Positions 46,745 to 60,945 of a stretch of 64,000 nt of DNA are shown piece by piece. Every line of letters starts with the position of its first letter. The stretch's first letter is position 1. The stretch lies in contig CAJHZI010000184.1 in the NCBI GenBank assembly GCA_905160935.1, positions 1,677,501-1,741,500 of the forward strand, read 5' to 3'. Source of the DNA: Enchytraeus crypticus (lineage: Eukaryota; Annelida; Clitellata; Enchytraeida; Enchytraeidae). The notes under the pieces are model-generated. The model ran no database searches and had not been told where the DNA came from. It saw only the letters and a list, made by a program, of their open reading frames with translations. The position numbers and the translations under genes are program-made.

Positions 46745-48465
46745 ACATGTGTAAGTTCATACACTAGGTACACTATGATATCTGGTAATAATGCATATCA
46801 TTAATGATTTAATCAAAGCACAACTATCCATCTACGATAAATTTAAAATTTGCCTGTTGCTGTTGAGGAAAGAGAAGAATTTTATACGGATTTAGAAATT
46901 AGGAAGCATAGCATAAAAATTACCAATCAAATTCTACATGTATGATGAATTTAATAATAAAATAAATACCTTTTTTAAAACTCCAGCTTTCCGATGTACT
47001 GTTTAATGCACTAAAGTAAATCGAATAATGAGATTGAGAGCAATTTTTAACAGCTTAACGTAACATAAACATGTAATGGCTAGTTCTAACATTTGAAATT
47101 AAATGTAATGCTCTGCAATATAATATTAAGAAACTCCGATAGGCCTCTCTCGAAAATATACGTTAGCAGAACTTAAACTAGTAATAAAAATAAAGCTAGC
47201 CTAATAAATTTATTTACTTTAAATAAATGTAATTAAATATTTATAATTAAATGTATACTGCAAGCCACGATAAAAAAAATTGTGAAATCTGTATATCGCC
47301 TTAAAGTATAAAGAGTTTCAATAATTGAGATTTTCCGGAAATATAACGAGTAGATTCTTTTCTACCCTACCCTATTAGTATGCCAATATTTTCCAATTAA
47401 TTATAGATTTCCTGTCTCCTAAAATGATCTGGTAAAATGTTAATACATACCGGTTAAGCTTTATAGTTTATATGTAGCACAGTTTTTATATCCCAGCACT
47501 TCGATAAAATCCGGTGCCACTAATATCAACTTCGTCCAACTCTGAGAAATTGCCAGAAGGCCGCCGAGCGTTTGACAAATAGTCAGAATGCAAACTTGCC
47601 GAACAGAAATAGTACTAACGCTCTAAATCTATCTGCATATCGGATTTCGATAATTCACTTTGCAGTCGGTCTTCGCATCGATTATTACGGACTAACAAAT
47701 GATGCACTTGTATGTAAGGGACCACTCGGTGCTGTGTAACAGATTCACAAACTTGGTTGCGTCCGGTTAAAATAGAATCGAGAACCGCTGAGCGTGGGAC
47801 GGAGGTATCAGGACATCTAGACGAGCCGGCGAGCCATTGCTTGTGCGCCCTCTCACATTAGCGCCCCCTGTGAAACAGCTAGATCTACGAGGAGAGGAAT
47901 TACATTGTCTTACTTCTCTCGCTACCCTAGATGGACTTTAAAGTTTAAGCAGTTGACAAATGACAGATACATGAATGTTTTAATGTCAATATTGATTATT
48001 AATCTCGAGCCTACAATGTAATGTAAGAGAACTTAAACCAAAGACGGCACATTATTCGTAGACAATATAGAATAAAGTAATTACATTGTATAATGTGAGT
48101 GTTCTGTATTTCCTAAGAGAAAGGCTTAATGATAAAATCATTAAATTTATATTGATTAAAAGTATTAACTAGCACAGAAAAATAAATTAGGACACATAGC
48201 ATCATAGTATGAATAGAACTGCGAACATCATGCTGGATGGACAGCATATTAAACTTATATAAACTCTTAACTTTAATTATATAAAAATTTAACATAATAT
48301 AGCCTAGGCCCTACATGTATAAGCTTATCTAGCCTTTAAAGCCTAAATTTTTCAACCATCTGAATTTGAAAGGAATTCTTCAAGCGACTAACTCTATCAT
48401 ATTCACGACTCATCTTTTCATCTCTATTTCCCTTCTTTATTTTCTCAATTCAATTTTTTATCAGC
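46745..48465. other. No gene; contains a GC-richer patch
   Basis: Between about 47,490 and 47,930 the sequence is clearly richer in G+C and CpG, with TAGCGCCCCCTGTGA at 47,860-47,874. It could be a regulatory region or an unknown repeat. Confidence 0.4.
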
Positions 48466-48469
48466 CCCT

Positions 48470-48618
48470 CTGATCTGAAAGTAACGGACATTCACTTGAC
48501 AGGTTATACGGAAAATTGGACTAAATTGCCTAACGGTTTAAGAATATGTGTTACTAAAAGTGATAGATATCAACATAATTGATCATTTCACAACAATGTG
48601 TGTTAACGTTTTTAAACT
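48470..48618 (+). mobile_element. SINE B copy, 5'-truncated
   Basis: Starts at GATCTGAAAGTAACGGACAT, then TTGACAGGTTATACGG, TTGCCTAACGGTTTAAGA, TAGATATCAACATAATTGAT, and an end at ACAATGTGTGTTAACG. It lacks the tRNA-like head. Confidence 0.78.
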
Positions 48619-48864
48619 GTTTAATAAAATGCAAAATATATTTTAAAAGTTATAAATCTCATAGAACAGAGAAATTTTATTACTGCTATAGGAATTAGAC
48701 CGCAAATATTAATAACTAAGTACAGATAGGGCCGATGTGTCACAGATTACTTCCTAGATTTCAAAAGCATAAAAATCTCTTATCTACATTACTCTATCTC
48801 TTTGTCTATCTCTCTATCTATCTATGCCGATACCTCTATCTTAATCTCTATTTCAATCACAACT

Positions 48865-49355
<491 letters not shown>

Positions 49356-49401
<46 letters not shown>

Positions 49402-49428
49402 GGAGAGAGAGATATAGATATATATAAT

Positions 49429-49478
<50 letters not shown>

Positions 49479-49519
49479 ACATATATACATGTATATATAT
49501 ATACAGTATATATATATAT

Positions 49520-49568
<49 letters not shown>
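49356..49568. repeat. (TA)n, (GA)n and ACATGTA tracts
   Basis: TA run, then GAGAGAGGGAGAGAGA, then TA runs with ACATGTA. It flanks the head of SINE C. Confidence 0.95.
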
Positions 49569-49570
<2 letters not shown>

Positions 49571-50202
49571 CTCTACCTCAATCCATTAACCTCTATCTCT
49601 GTCTCAACTTTTACCTCTCTCAATATTTATCTCTATCTCTGCCATTGTCTTTATCTGAATTTCGATTTCTCTCTCTCTATCTCTATCACCATTTCAAACT
49701 TTATTTTTTATCTTAATCTCCCTGTAATATAGATGTCTATATTTTGCCTAAGAAATTGATAGCACTAGTAAATCTACATGTATAATACATTTTATTATAC
49801 AGTATCAATATTGTCAATTTAAACATTACCAGATTTTTGACTTGTTATATCAAAATCTGTCAGCGACCATAAACTATTTAATTGGTTTTATTTCTATTTA
49901 ATGACTATCGCTTCATTTATGAATTTTCTTTGACGTCAGTGTAAGAAGAAGGTACATAGGGAAATTAATGTCTATCTATGTTCTGTGATCTAATCACAGT
50001 GGAGATAATTTACGAAGTATATTCGTTAAGATGTAAATCATTTGATTATAGACTACTTTACTTTTATCTAGTAGTCCATGTTAGAAGACGTTGCAAATGC
50101 CAAAGATGACTTTATTTCAAAAAATTATCAATGAAACCAATTACAGACTGAGAGATAAAGCGCTTTGAACACTGTTAAAAGATACAAATGGCCTATCTGA
50201 TT

Positions 50203-50430
50203 GGCTTAACATAACATCATGAAGTTATAAATGACAGCTCCTGAGGTGAATTGAACCCTCGTGGTTTTGAATCCCAACCGCTCTTACCTGAGAGTAAAAT
50301 CTCGGACATTCACTGGACTGGTTATACGGAAAATGGGCTAAATTGCCTAACGGTTTAAACATGTGGTATTAAAAGTAATAGATATCAACATATTTGATCA
50401 TTTTGCTACAATGCGTGTTTACTTTTTGTA
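50203..50430 (+). mobile_element. SINE B copy
   Basis: TAACATCATGAAGTTATAAA, ACCCTCGTGG, GAGAGTAAAATCTCGGACAT, GGACTGGTTATACGG, TTGCCTAACGGTTTAAACAT, and an end at ACAATGCGTGTTTAC. Opposite in orientation to the 26-kb copy. Confidence 0.82.
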
Positions 50431-50539
50431 ACGGAAATTCAGTATTTTGCATATATAAAATGTATGCTGCCATAATTGCTTTAATACCGTTAGTAAAATT
50501 ATTAAATACTGCAATGACTGCAATTCAACAATAAATATT

Positions 50540-51010
50540 GAGTCAAAAGACTTTTCAAAGCATTTGATAAATCAAGACATTTTTTGGCTTTTTGTGTATT
50601 CTGCAATACCGAAAAATGAAGAGAAAAATTAAATAAATATTTTTAATATAGTTCTTAAAAATTCTACTTGCAATAAATGAAAAAATATGAAGTCAAACGC
50701 AGTTACTCTTATGTCAGGCGTAAGACAAGGAGGGACATTATCACCCCTTTTTTCTCTTTGTACATGTTTGTGTATATAGCTCTAGAAATTTGAAAATACA
50801 GGTCTGGGATGCTTTATCGGACTCAAATATTACAATAGTTTTATGTATGTAGACAACTTTATTGTATTAATTAAGCCCCTTTTCCGTAACTAAAATGGAA
50901 TACATATTTGATTATTGTAATACGCTATGTTTCTTTAGATTTATCAATTAATAACTCGAGTTCTCAGATCTTATGAGATCATCGAAGATTTAAGAATACG
51001 TGCAACAGAT
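50540..51010 (+). mobile_element. Decayed CR1/Jockey-like LINE fragment
   Basis: Plus-strand patches in several frames match the 23-25 kb element: DFSKHLINQDIFWLF (motif A), VTLMSGVRQGGTLSP (motif B), GLGCFIGL..YNSFMYVDNFIVLIK (motif C with YADD changed to YVDN), SVTKMEYIFDYCNT, and RRFKNTCNRY. Many stops and frameshifts are present. Confidence 0.75.
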
Positions 51011-51029
51011 ATTTCCTTTGTGACTTTGG

Positions 51030-51110
51030 TTTGGGTCTTAGTACTTTGTCGCCTTTTACGACTGGTGCAATCCACGGGGGGGGGGGGGTGTTGTCTATTC
51101 TTCAGCAATT
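51030..51110 (-). mobile_element. SINE C head fragment, decayed, with a G14 run
   Basis: Minus strand: GCTGAAGAATAGACAAC, a run of C (G14 on the plus strand, 51,076-51,089), then CGTAAAAGGCGACAAAGTAC. It follows the decayed CR1-like LINE. Confidence 0.45.
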
Positions 51111-51119
51111 TTCTTTCTC

Positions 51120-53420
51120 ACAATAAAAGTAGACAATTTAAATTATATAAAAAATAGAGTAGAATATTTTAAACACGAATATTCTACTTATCTGTTGCGC
51201 TTAACATGCTATATTAATCATGGACCTAATCATGATAGCTACTTTCTCGTATATGATCAAGCACAATCAGAATTTGAAACCATTATCGTATAATCAAAAT
51301 TCTTTGTAGCTTAGAAATCCAAAGATAATATGCGAAATGGGATTTTAAAATCTGCTTAGTAGCATTTTTATCTACTTGAAAACTTTCTTGCTTGTTATCA
51401 TTGCATCTAAATAAATTTAATTACCTTAATATGAATTCGTCTTGGGAACAGCTTTGGGACGTCTAGTTGAGCTATAAGAGAAGTGGCGACATTTGTCAGC
51501 CATAATGAAAGGAATTTAACTTCAGTTACGGCTATAATTAAACTTTTCTGACGGCATCGGAAAATGCTTCGTAACCAAAGAGCCGTACTCAATCGCAGTC
51601 TTGCTTTCAAAGCCGACTAAAAAATAGCAAATTAAACAGATTACAGAGATTTTAAATGTTTCTTACGTAAGTTTGTAAGAAAACAATCTAATATAGAAGC
51701 CTATAGCAATATAATGTATGCATTGTGCATATTTGTATACGACTAGCATATGTAAGTTGTGGTCAGAAATTAAGAAAAACATTTACAAAGAAATAAATAG
51801 ATAACGAAAGGAAGAAATTTCAATCGGCAGGATGAGTCAGTTGATGAATGTGAGTCATCCTCACTATATTACGTCATGACAGAAAAAGGATTACCGAAGT
51901 CTATACTAGAAACTGAGCCAAAATTGATGAATAACCGATTGTTGCCGTTATATACTAATGACCATATTCATGAAGTACTAAGCCGGTTTCACTATCTTAA
52001 GCTATATAACTTAAATAAGTTGTCGGATATTTAGTTATAACTACTCTGATCGTACTATCGATCAAGCTGTTAAGTTAGCTATAAGGCAATCAACTTTTTA
52101 TATGATCTTTAATGTTGTGAATTGTTTCACACGAATACTATTTAAAGTTTGCATTTCACATCAAGAAATCATTTGAAGGCTATTTTTGTAAAAAATAGTT
52201 CTTCCTGTGAAATTAATTTCATTTCTTTTGTTAAATTTTGCTTTTGATTTTAACTGCTTGATGAATAAAGATGTGTAAAATCGAAGTAAAATCTAAGCGA
52301 CACATTCGACTGACTGAAACATGAAACGGGTTGATTTGATTTCTTGATTTCTGAAATCACTTAAATTAATTATAATTAAAACTAATAATTAATAAATAAA
52401 TACTAAATAATTATTTATAATTATTTATAATTATTAATAATAATTATAATAAATAATTATTAATAATTTAAATAATCATAATAATAAATAATAGTTATTA
52501 ATTACTAATTATTAATTATAATTAATTATTAATTTATTATTAATATTTAATAAATAAATAATAAATTAATAATAATAAATTATTATGTCTTAATTAAAAC
52601 ATTACAATACATACAGCAGATTAAAGATTTATCGACTCACATGAAGACGATTTAAGTTACGTCTCAAACGGAATATACAACAACTAGCGGTTCTATACTA
52701 TCAAAAGGCATTGTAAAGAGCATAGGCTTACACGTTGTCGGTAGGATGTTGGCAAGTTTTCTGATTTCGGACCAGTATGTGAAATGTTCAAATCCAGTGC
52801 TTTCCCTATCAATGACATGTTTCGTAACCATAAAAACTTAAATTTAATTAGGCTTCAGTCTTTTAATTATTTTTAGATTGAAGGTTAAAAGTTGGAGAAG
52901 TCCATAATTTAGGATCAAGCCAATTAGTTAGTTTACTAATGAAAATACATGAAAATGTAAATGACTAAATTCCTCAAAGTTGTCAACAATTTGCAAGAAA
53001 CTGGCATACATTGTCATGAATAAACATTTAAATGTAATTAATTTCATTTAAGTTTTTACAGAAGAACATTTAGTTTAGAAAATCAAGTTGGCAGCTTGTA
53101 CTGCAATGTAGTGTTAGTTTTTATTAGCTCAATGTATATAAAAGCTTCATGTATATAAAAGACAATTTTGATCCGACGCAGCTTTAAATATCTATAAAGA
53201 TTATCACGTTGATTGTGTACCAGTCCGTATTTAGCACTGAAAATACTGCAGTCAAGTTGACACTTTATTCATTGTATTTTTTTGGCATTTGAAAGAACAT
53301 AATTATTTAAAAATTGTGAAAGCTAAGCTTTGATGACATTTCAAGTGCATTAGCTTCAAACTGTCCTGTAATTGACAAAGTGAAATGAACCTAGCTACAA
53401 AAAGATAAATAAGCTGTTTA
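51120..53420. other. No recognisable gene
   Basis: AT-rich, including the almost pure A/T segment at 52.4-52.6 kb. Confidence 0.5.
52364..52585. repeat. Almost pure A/T segment
   Basis: About 220 bases of AATTAATAAT and TTATAATAA words with only a handful of G or C. Confidence 0.9.
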
Positions 53421-53424
53421 GTTA

Positions 53425-53510
53425 TATATATACATGTATACACGTATATATATATATACACGTATATACATGTATATTATAAATATATACAATATAGGCC
53501 TATATATGTA
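53425..53510. repeat. (TA)n / ACACGTATA tract
   Basis: TATATACATGTATACACGTA and related words. Confidence 0.85.
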
Positions 53511-53553
53511 TTTATCTACAGAATATGTCATGAATCATGAACAAAACAAATCA

Positions 53554-53773
<220 letters not shown>

Positions 53774-54557
53774 CTATTGGAAGTGTTTCTTCATTATGTG
53801 ATTAACTTTGATTTTGTGATTAATGTTGATATTTAAGACGCTGCGATTTTGTTTTTTCCTTGCATAACCTTCTAAAATATCTGGGGTTTAATTTCATTTA
53901 AAATTTATAATCTTATGTTTTGAGGACCAAAACTCGAGCAAAGCAGCTACATAACAAAAAGTATGATAAATGAACAATGTCGACCTTCTGCTTCTGCAAT
54001 CAAGTGACAAGCCTTGAACGAAACTCAGTGCGTAAAGGTTTCAATTATTTCCAATAAGTTCTTACTGTGGCATTTGAATCAGTCAATCACTGTCGATATA
54101 TCGCGCACAAATGATGAAGAGATTCGATTATCGTCCGACTTCCCTTGAACCATCGCATTTAATAATTGTCCAAGTGGAATACTGCAAAATGTAAACTGGA
54201 AGCCGTGGATAAAGGTTTTTTGGAATGAGCAAAATCAGTCCTGATGTAAAAACTAGTCAAAATTATAAAAAAATTACAATGAGAAAAGTCAAAATTAGTC
54301 CGCATTAGAAAATGTAGGGATTAATATTTAGAAATGATAGGCCGGCCATTTTCATTTCATTTCTCATTTCGTTCATTTTATCAATATTCAATTTGACTTG
54401 TCTAATTTAAATGTTTTAAAACTAGTTTAAACTCTTATATCATGGAAGAAATAAAAAGCATTCTGGTAGTTCGTTTAGTAAATATACATACAGCCAATTT
54501 AACTTCAAAAATTTTGATTGTGATTTAATTCTAAAAGTAGTTTCTCACACACACAAT

Positions 54558-54660
54558 CTTAGTGCACTTTCAACTGGCAGGTCCATGGCAATTAACTTCT
54601 CCAATCTTTCCATCATCTATCTTTCTCTTGATATGAAGAGAGAGTCAGAGCACTTTCTAT
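54558..54660 (-). mobile_element. RTE-like LINE tail, decayed
   Basis: Has CTTAGTGCACTTTCAACTGG..GGTCCATGG, the reverse of the family 3' end, and a degraded MKRK region. A short (CA)n run precedes it. Confidence 0.65.
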
Positions 54661-54669
54661 CTTACTTAA

Positions 54670-57130
54670 ATCTCTCTCTCTATCTCTTTTTCTCTCTTTC
54701 TCCCTCTTTCTTTCTCCATCAATGCCCTAATATATCTAATGACAGGATCAATGATAACAGCTTTTCTCTTTTCGCCAAGTTCTATTCATAATATCTAAGA
54801 GTATCAAAGGTTTAGTCAATTATTGAATTATCAAACCTTCCAAGTCCCATCTTACTCATTGATCATTGTTCTAATTATCTGATTTCCATATCAATCTTAT
54901 GAATTTTACAACTTTGAAACATATTCAATTTAGTTACATTTTGTATTTTATTTAACAATAATTAATTAATCAAAGCATTTATTAATGTATTTACGAGTCT
55001 ATTTGTATAAACAAAAGAGTCATTGATAAATTACATCTTTATTTTGCGAATTCTAGCGGTTCCTTTCAATTTTCTTCCATAACTATCTGGTTACCGATTA
55101 TACTTGTAGTTTACTTTGCGCTCCTTTTCTATGAACCACACAGACCAGAGGCAGTAGTATACATGGTAGAGCATTGAAGTTTTTACTCTATTTTTTGTTT
55201 TTAATGTATTTTATGGCTAATTATTTGCATTTTTACCATCTCATCCAAGGTTTCTTTTTCACTGGAATTATGCTTTTATTTCTGTTTCATATCTCACTTA
55301 GTATTGTCTATTATTGAACTCTTCTGACCTCACATCAATTATATTGCTATTACTTTCTCCTCATTCGCTGGAAGCTCACATAACTTTAGTCCAGTTTTAT
55401 ATTCAGATCAGATGTATGCAGGATAGTACATAAAATCCAGGCGTTTTAAATATTTATTTCTTCATTATTTTGTTAACATCAAATGCCACCAATGTTTTCA
55501 ATGACGAAATTCTATTAAATTGATCTCAAAGTCTGGGTGTAAGTCTCGGAAAATCATATTGCCTTTCATCTTCTAATTTGTCATAACATTTCGCGAAGTT
55601 TGAATTTTAACTAAGCACTACGTTTATAATAGCAGAAGATAGGCCTATAGACATTTTGTAACTATGGACAATTGTAATGAAGAAATATTTTTCCAGAGTA
55701 GTCTATTTATAAGTAGGCCTACGTTTTCCAATTTGAGTCTTTCTCGTCCTGCATATCGGATGCTATCAAAACATTATATATGTGCATAATATACATTAGA
55801 TGCAAAAAATAATGATATATTGCTTACAACACCCACTCTCCATCAGTATGTCATATGTAGACTGCCGTTAAAATCTGAATTACCACTGCCCTAGGATTAA
55901 ATTTTCGCATCACTGACTCTCTCTTAGAGATACGTTGTGAACGCTTTAAATTTCTCTCTATATAATCGGATCAAATCCGGATCAAGTCAGGATCATAGAG
56001 AAACTTTTTAGAAATGTAACAACGAAATTTTTGTTACATTTGAATTTCAATATTGATGATTTACTGCATATTAAATTTAACTGCAAACTCTTTAATAATC
56101 ATATTAACAACTTTTCATGAATCAATCTTACCTGATTTTGGAAGTGTTATATTTAAACTTGGAGCTTCCGGCGAGCTGGCAATTTTTCGTTACGATTTAA
56201 AAATGCATTCCAATAGAACATGTTTAGTAAATGTCACATCTTTTATTTGCTAATGACACATTCGAAATGGCGCTTGTAGCTCTAAAAATTACAATATAAA
56301 TATTTGCATACACAGTCAATACTGTTGAACATAGTAACTGTTAATTGTCGATGTGCAAATAACAATCAAGCTTTTACAACGGACTAATGGTAACTTTCAT
56401 ATTAGTGTTTGCACATTTGATATATTTATATGAAAATAAAATAGTCTAATCAATCAATTCTAAAGAGGCATTTAAGTAATGCATCTTTTTATTGTCATTT
56501 TAGTTATAATTAGATCCTTGGATCAAAAGTTCATAGTATAGTATCTATTACTGCACAATTTTAGTACCGTATCTAAGAAAGAAATTTTTTAATTACTTTT
56601 GTCAAACTGGTTTTCTACATGTTTATTTGCCTTAGATTTTAATTAAAATTATCAATGTTGCTTTAAAATGCATGCTTGAACTGCGCGATCACTTTTTTTG
56701 CTGCATTTGCTATTCGTAATCGTTACGGTCACTGGGATTGGAACACCTGGTTCCAAGTTCAAGTATACTTCCAATCGCCTTAAGTGCTACCCAAGATTCT
56801 AATTACGCTTACAGAACCCGGAAAGGGCAAACTTTCAGGTGGTTGTTCAATAAGTTGTATTGAATTAGTATCGACAGATATACTCAACTACATGTCTAAT
56901 AAACTAAAAGAAATTGCGAGATCTTGCGCATGCGCAACAGAACGACATATATTTTTCCTGTCACCGGAAGTGTACTGAACGTTACCGTTAAGATAAAATA
57001 ACGACTACAAGAAATTTATTGCCTCTTGCCAGATAAAATTAGTGCATATTTCTTATCATACATTTTCCGATCGTTTTCGTAATTCGTCTAAGATGATATG
57101 GATATTATTATTACATAATTAATACTAATA
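54670..57130. other. No recognisable gene
   Basis: AT-rich; only short frames, none with a recognisable domain. Confidence 0.5.
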
Positions 57131-57137
57131 TCTACGT

Positions 57138-57245
57138 GTTGTGTCAGAGCCACTTAGGAAATGACCAACTATAAACTGCACGTATAGTATGAGTCGACTA
57201 AACAAGACTAAGTAATTAAAAAAACCACCTCATAATCAATGTATG
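57138..57245 (+). mobile_element. SINE C head fragment
   Basis: GTGTTGTGTCAGAGCCACTT, GACCAACTATAAACTGCACG, GAGTCGACTAAACAAG and AACCACCTCATAATCA. Diverged. Confidence 0.6.
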
Positions 57246-58284
57246 AAAATTTTCTATGTACTATGTACTATAATGTACTATATAATATGATTGCAGTGTT
57301 AGACTACAGTGTATGGTAAACCTTGACCTAACCTAAATCTTGTGGTCTAGCGCTTAGAAGGTGCAAGATAATCATTTTATTGAATCTTTTTATTTGGTTA
57401 AACAAAGAGTGATTAAATGTAGGTGAAATCATTTTCATCCATAGTAATATATTAATTTGTGTGAAACCGATGTTTATTGATATCATATCGGCCATTAATT
57501 AAAAGGAAGGATTGCCAGGTAAAAGCCTGTTTGGCAACATTCTAACTCAAACATGAAGCAAGCTAATTAATCATTTTCATAACCTCCAATTGGTAATATT
57601 ATGAATTTTCTAATATTCTCTCAATGACGACCTTAACTGATGTTTAAATTTACATGCACAGAGAATTTTAACTTTCCTCATTTGCGGAAGAACATTTCAT
57701 AAAATTATTCAAGTAACATGTTTCTACATTTTAAATCCTTTAGGACCTCGTGGCATATCTAAAATCATTCGTTCCCAAATCAAGTTGATCTCTGACGGAC
57801 TATACGAGCTAATGACGACACTGGAAGACTGGAAAGGTCTCACGGATCGTCGGGCTTATGTTTGTCCAGCACAGTTTATTATATCCGGACAGGGTCACAA
57901 TTGGTCCAGTAGAACCTACGGTTATATCGTTACCTACGATTATCTTATCCGGTGGCGATGAAACAGCAGCTGCTTCCGTACCCACCGTATTCCCACCGTA
58001 TCCGACTCTGTTCACCGTCATTTACCAGAAATGCCAGTGTTTAGTGAGAGAGTTCCTCAAACTTTTACAGAGCGTATCAAAAATCACAAAGAACATGTTG
58101 ACAAATCGGACTTTCATAGGCAATTCATTCTATTGCGATTTATTCAAAAGTGATTCGTTCAAATGCGATTCGTTATCAAATTCATAAAGTATTTTCATGA
58201 TTTATTTACTACCGGCCGAATGATAAAGTGGGTTAAATATTTGCTGAAAATCGTGGCAAACGCTTCTCCATATCCGTCCCTTTA

Positions 58285-58347
58285 ACAGCAGCAGCAGCAG
58301 CGGCGGCAGCACTAGAAGCAGCAGTAGCAGTAGTAGTAGTAGTAGCA
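58285..58347. repeat. (CAG)n / (TAG)n trinucleotide repeat
   Basis: ACAGCAGCAGCAGCAGCGGC passing into AGTAGTAGTAGTAG. Confidence 0.92.
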
Positions 58348-58983
58348 TTAGTTTTATTCCTTTAACCTTTAGAGATATTAATTTAATGATCTACACCTCT
58401 AAATGTTATATTACGGGAAGTGCAGCGAAAGAAAGCTAAGTCGTTAACACTGCAATTCCATAAATAAATTGAGATACTCAATGCCTTTTTTTTCTTTGTC
58501 CAATTATTAGGCCTTTATTATTTTAGAATTTCTTACTTTAATCGCACTTATACAGTCTGTGGTTGTAGCAATTTTTTACATTATTTTTACGTCTAGTAAT
58601 TTAAATTTAAATTTTACCTATTTCAAATCTAAGCTAGGCCTATATGTGTTTGTATTCACATTTTTATTGCTGAATTGAAATAATGTGATAGTCAGCTTTT
58701 CATGAAACTGCTATGTATTTAGTATTTCATGTGTACTTAGTATATTTTATTTTGCAATTCTAGTATGAGACATTATTATTGCCTAGTGCCTTGGGTCAAC
58801 ACTAATTATATTACATTACATGTGTGTGTCTAATAATTATATTTAACGATGTTTCTAAACAAAAGAGAATTAAAAAATCTGAAATCATAGATTTTCGTGT
58901 GATTCAACGCATAACTGTAAAACATGGTGTTTACTAAGCAAATCGAAGAAATAAACAAATAAAGAAATAACTAAATCAACAGA

Positions 58984-59017
58984 AATCGTAGCATGTGATT
59001 CAATACATGCTACGATT
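58984..59017. other. Perfect 13-bp stem hairpin
   Basis: AATCGTAGCATGT, an 8-base loop, and the inverse ACATGCTACGATT. Confidence 0.85.
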
Positions 59018-60127
59018 GTTTTATTTTTTATTGATTGTTTTATTGATGGATATTTGGGCCAATACTTTGCTTGAGGCTTCAAGAGACAGCGTCCCATCCT
59101 TTGAGTGACAGCGAGTTTGATAGGCCTATAATTAAAGCAATAGTTCTAGGCACACGGAGCAGGACAGGCAGGCAGACTGGGACGTAGGAGTTTACAACTA
59201 AATCAAACCGGATATTGAATGCCAATGACGGTTTCGGGGTAATTAATTTCTAAGCATTGCAATTCTTCGGCTCACATGACGGATTATTTATTTCTAACAA
59301 CTGTAATTTTCACACGATGTCGAGTCGTAATGGTCACTGCCAAATAAAACTTTTGTTTCTATGTTTAGTTGGGTAAGATTGACAATCATCTGAGTCAGAT
59401 TGGACAATTCATTCACTTGAAATTAAATTAGGTTGCAGATGAAGTTTAATTCTGGATTCAGAATTTCGATTCTCAGTAGACAAGGGTTGCATACTGAGAG
59501 GTATACAGAAGAGTCAAGAACAGTGGTTCTGAATATTTTGGTGATGGCCCTATTTTATATTTTGGAAAGTTCGACGGACTTCCGTCAGGGTTCGTCTTTC
59601 CTGCCAAATTGAGTTGTTTCTTCTTGAGAGTTGATGCGAAAAGCTGCTAATTTAAAGTTATGACTTTTAGTAGAAATATTCTCTAGCACACAGTGGCTCG
59701 TTTGTATTGTTATTTTTGCACAGCAGATAAGATACTGCACTAAAAGCAGAGAGAGGTTCCACTTCTATCATGTGGAATTAATGCAAAACATTGATTTTTA
59801 TAGCCAGCAGGAAATTATAATTATAGTATGATCACCGGTTGAACAATCTAATCAGTAGCGTAATTAGTTGAATTTCATGATGGGTAGATAGAGCTTAAAT
59901 AAAACCTAGAGTTATGCACATTCTGATATAAAACATCATAATAAATACAGACTTACACGCAGTTATTATATTTATCCAGGTAATGACTTTCCTTTAGCTT
60001 CATCATAATATTTATAAAAGCTGACAGCATTATTAGTAATTTTTATATCGATGTAGCTAATACATCAATTATTAATAATAAGTACCTTAATTAATACATC
60101 AACCTGGATAAATAAATTCCCCTATTA

Positions 60128-60300
60128 TGTTCGGATTGGTTGAAGAATAAACCAACCGGTGACTGCACATATGGTAGAAGGCGACTAAAGCACTAAGATC
60201 CAAACCAACATCAGAAATGGCATTGGGTTGGTGAGCGCCTAGACGAAAGAGATTGCTTCAAAATTTTCCATAACGAATGGAAGAGATTATATGGGATTGA
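60128..60300 (+). mobile_element. SINE C-related copy, subfamily 2
   Basis: AATAAACCAACCGGTGACTG, GTAGAAGGCGACTAAAGCAC, CCAACATCAGAAATGGCATT and GGTTGGTGAGCGCCTAG. Shares the head of SINE C, but the body matches the 19.2-kb copy. Confidence 0.7.
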
Positions 60301-60327
60301 CGGATGACATGATATGGGACAAAGAGG

Positions 60328-60418
60328 AGTAGAGAAGGTCTATTCGTATCCCGACCCTAGTTTAACCGGGAATAAAGGGAAGAAGAAGAAGAAGAAGAAG
60401 AAAAAGAAGAAGAAGAAG
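60328..60418 (+). mobile_element. Repeat E module with (GAA)n tail
   Basis: AGAAGGTCTATTCGTATCCC, GACCCTAGTTTAACCGGGA and AAGGGAAGAAG, running into (GAA)n to 60,418. Probably a SINE 3' end with a simple tail. Confidence 0.6.
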
Positions 60419-60711
60419 CTAATACTTAAATATACTACTGCACAGTAATTGTATAGTATAATATTTTGATGCCAATTGTGCTCACATCACTGTTAGAATT
60501 GTCTGTTAAGCATGCGTATACATATTGTATTTTTATTTGTATATGATATTAATATTTCTATAAGTGTATAATACTATTAATTTTCTTTTGAACCCTGATA
60601 TAAAATTGAATAGGTTCTGCAAATTTTCTTTTACATCTGAGCGTTTTACTTTGAATAAGCCATCGCGTGCTCCAGAGTTTGAGGTTTTAATCTCTGTTCA
60701 TACGTTAAGCC

Positions 60712-60945
60712 CGGGACACAGAATAATGGACTAACCGTAAACTGCAAGTTTCTTAAGAGCCGACTGTGCAAGAACTAAAAAAGATAACCTTAAGTTCCAT
60801 CAGAAGTCATATTATTTCTGAGGTACAGGCTTCATTAAAGCGTGGGTAAAGCATAGCTTTTGTGAAGGGACTAACTCGTTAATCGGTGGAATGCTCTGCA
60901 GTAACGTCAAAGCTGCATATGAGTAGGACTATACATTTACAGGGT
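60712..60945 (+). mobile_element. SINE C copy, 3'-truncated
   Basis: CCCGGGACACAGAATAATGG, ACTAACCGTAAACTGC, GTCATATTATTTCTGAGG, GTGGGTAAAGCATAGC, and GGGACTAACTCGTTAATCGG. The final LINE-like tail is missing. Confidence 0.7.

Larger units (their letters stand above)
57250..60120. other. No recognisable gene
   Basis: A patch at 57,780-58,020 is GC-richer with open frames on both strands (109 and 70 codons), but neither product resembles a family I know. Confidence 0.4.

Noticed and set aside
57858..58187. 109-codon plus-strand and 70-codon minus-strand frames in a GC-richer patch
   Set aside because: Neither resembles a protein family I know and both overlap on opposite strands; no splice or start evidence.
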